Shown piece after piece: positions 6,952 through 8,157 of a stretch of DNA of 8,157 nucleotides (the stretch's first letter is position 1; each line of letters begins with the position of its first letter). Location of the stretch: contig JAPPPH010000371.1 in assembly GCA_028817635.1 (NCBI GenBank), positions 1 to 8,157 on the forward strand, in the 5' to 3' direction. The notes beneath the pieces were generated by a model. It saw only the letters and a program-made list of their open reading frames with translations. It did no database searches and was not told where the DNA came from. Origin of the DNA: Verrucomicrobiales bacterium. GTDB taxonomy: Bacteria; Verrucomicrobiota; Verrucomicrobiia; Limisphaerales; UBA1096. The position numbers were made by a program, and so were the translations under genes.

Positions 6952-7956
6952 ATGATCCGTCGACCCATTTCGAAGTTGAAATCGGTCGCCTACGCGGTCA
7001 TGTCCGTTACCCTGTTGTTGGCTGCGTACACATACGTTTCCTACAAGATGCATCTGCCCGTGGAGCAGGGCGGAAACCCGAAGGACAAGACGATCCCGAC
7101 CTGGAGCCAACTTGCTGAGGGGGTTGTCAAGTTCACGCGACCGAATCGTGTGTTCCTGAGTGCCACAATCACGGTGGTTCCAAACCCGGAGTACAAAGGC
7201 GAGAAGGAACAGACCCAAAGTCGAATTGAGGGAGTTACATTTCCGCTTGGCACCAGTATGGATGCCATAAAGTCCGGTGCGCAGGAGGGGTATCCGGAGT
7301 ACATCGTGACCGGTGTCGAGGATGTGTTTGAGGACTGGGCGGATGTCTGGATTTTGGAGGACTCTTATGCGACGACCATCCGGTTGTTCAATGGATTGGC
7401 GCTGGGTGTGTTGCTTGGTTTTCTGACAGGAATCCTCATGGGTTGTATCCCGTCAATTGAGGCATTTTTGCAACCACCGTTATCCCTTCTCGCCAAGGTG
7501 CCGCCCACAGCTGCGCTTGCCGTGTATATGGTGTTTTTTGGGACGGGAATGGAGATGTATGTGGCGATGATTTCACTGGGTATTCTCCCGCCGATCGCCG
7601 TCTCGATTTACCTTTCCATCAAGGACATTCCATCGGAGATGTTGGATAAGGCATACACGCTTGGGGCATCCAGTTTTGAGGTGGCGGTGGAGGTGGTTTT
7701 CAAACAGGTATTGCCCAAGTTCATCGATACGGTGCGCCTGTGTATCGGCCCGGCGATCGTGTTCCTGATCGCGGCGGAGATGCTCGTTGCCGACGTTGGA
7801 TTCGGCTACCGGATTCGTCTCCAGTTCAAGATGACCAACATGAACGTGGTTTACCCGTACCTTGCGATTTTGGCCGGGTTTGGGTTTCTGCTGGATTACG
7901 GGTTACGGGCGCTTCAGGCCAAGGTTTGTCCCTGGTACCAGAATGGAGCCAAATGA
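6952..7956 (+). CDS. ABC transporter permease (SsuC/TauC-type, BPD_transp_1)
   Basis: A 334-residue inner-membrane permease. TM1 is at residues ~12-31. Residues ~33-135 form a hydrophilic, presumably periplasmic segment (IPTWSQLAEGVVKFTRPN near its start, WILEDSYATTIRL at its end), considerably longer than in SsuC or TauC, which are about 260-275 residues in total. Residues ~145-165, 180-198, 203-222, 262-281 and 300-318 are the TM core. The cytoplasmic EAA loop that docks to the ATPase is visible at ~229-256 (EMLDKAYTLGASSFEVAVEV, then a VLPKF element) with the conserved Gly at 238. No Shine-Dalgarno precedes ATG 6952, and the upstream frame is closed by the SBP stop at 6919-6921, so this is the first possible ATG. 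The stop overlaps the ATPase start (ATGA). It would pass the SBP's ligand across the membrane; family members carry sulfonates, taurine, nitrate, thiamine precursors and others, and the sequence does not choose. Confidence 0.92.
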   Translation: MIRRPISKLKSVAYAVMSVTLLLAAYTYVSYKMHLPVEQGGNPKDKTIPTWSQLAEGVVKFTRPNRVFLSATITVVPNPEYKGEKEQTQSRIEGVTFPLGTSMDAIKSGAQEGYPEYIVTGVEDVFEDWADVWILEDSYATTIRLFNGLALGVLLGFLTGILMGCIPSIEAFLQPPLSLLAKVPPTAALAVYMVFFGTGMEMYVAMISLGILPPIAVSIYLSIKDIPSEMLDKAYTLGASSFEVAVEVVFKQVLPKFIDTVRLCIGPAIVFLIAAEMLVADVGFGYRIRLQFKMTNMNVVYPYLAILAGFGFLLDYGLRALQAKVCPWYQNGAK

Positions 7957-8157
7957 CGGACGCGGAACAAAACGGGTTCGGGCTGCAGTGCCAGGAGGTA
8001 AGCCATTGGTTTGGTGAAACCAAGGTGTTGTACGATCTTAACCTAAGGGTCAATGCCGGGCAGTTTGTGTCATTGATCGGGCCAAGCGGCTGTGCAAATC
8101 GACCCTGCTGCGGGCGATCCTCGGCACGCATCCGCCCAACGAGGGGCAGATTTTGAC
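7953..8157 (+). CDS. ABC transporter ATP-binding protein (3' partial, frameshift in Walker A)
   Basis: The gene starts at ATG 7953 inside the permease stop (ATGA overlap), with GGAG at 7945-7948 as ribosome-binding site. The N-terminus LQCQEVSHWFGETKVLYDLN and then FVSLIGPSGC is a standard NtrD/SsuB-type nucleotide-binding domain. At ~8094 the Walker A motif should read GCGKST, but the codons run TGT GCA AAT. Adding one G (TGT GGC AAA TCG) restores KSTLLRAILGTHPPNEGQIL in the +2 frame up to the window edge. So one base is missing, and as written the protein loses its P-loop Lys and all that follows. A sequencing or assembly error is the simplest explanation; a real null mutation is possible. 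Walker B, signature and switch regions lie beyond the window. Confidence 0.85.

Noticed and set aside
7740..7952. Forward reading frame upstream of the ATPase start
   Set aside because: It overlaps the permease core in another frame and has no motif before ATG 7953; the ATPase begins at 7953.

Overview
The window is a tightly packed, single-strand (+) gene block of about 57% GC by eye, from a Gram-negative-type bacterium. The cell type follows from a lipoprotein, a Sec-type signal peptide and two OmpA-like peptidoglycan-binding domains. Protein style (NMT1/SsuA-like solute-binding proteins, a permease with a large extra periplasmic segment, PspA next to a VWA protein) fits the Planctomycetota/Verrucomicrobiota group best. 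That placement is inference and weak; no rRNA or marker gene is present.

Layout. Block 1 (nt 1-5784) holds: the 3' part of a solute-binding-protein (SBP)/OmpA fusion; a secreted, C-terminally membrane-anchored VWA protein; a second, membrane-anchored SBP/OmpA fusion; a two-TM helical protein of unknown function; and a PspA/IM30 protein. It ends in a strong rho-independent terminator. Gaps inside the block are about 50 nt or less, and several junctions overlap or nearly touch (1-nt overlap at 2496; 1-nt gap before 4911), so this looks like one operon. Block 2 (nt 5785 to the edge) looks like an ABC importer: a lipoprotein SBP, a membrane permease, and the start of an ATPase that overlaps the permease by ATGA and carries a 1-nt frameshift in Walker A. 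There is no stretch over 300 bases without a gene, and I saw no tRNA, rRNA, CRISPR array or insertion sequence.

How the parts may work together (inference). Three homologous SBP modules sit in one locus next to one permease/ATPase pair. Two of them carry peptidoglycan-binding OmpA domains, which could tether solute capture to the cell wall. The VWA protein would be a periplasmic metal-dependent interaction module, and PspA plus the two-TM protein would act on the inner face of the membrane. I do not recognise this as a described system, and the substrate cannot be read from sequence.

The strongest oddity is the lipoprotein SBP (5812-6921). Its C-terminal half precedes its N-terminal half, as in a circular permutation, when compared with the two other SBPs in the same window. 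A second oddity is a 9-base word, CGCTTGGCC, found about ten times on the two strands and twice as 16-bp perfect palindromes.
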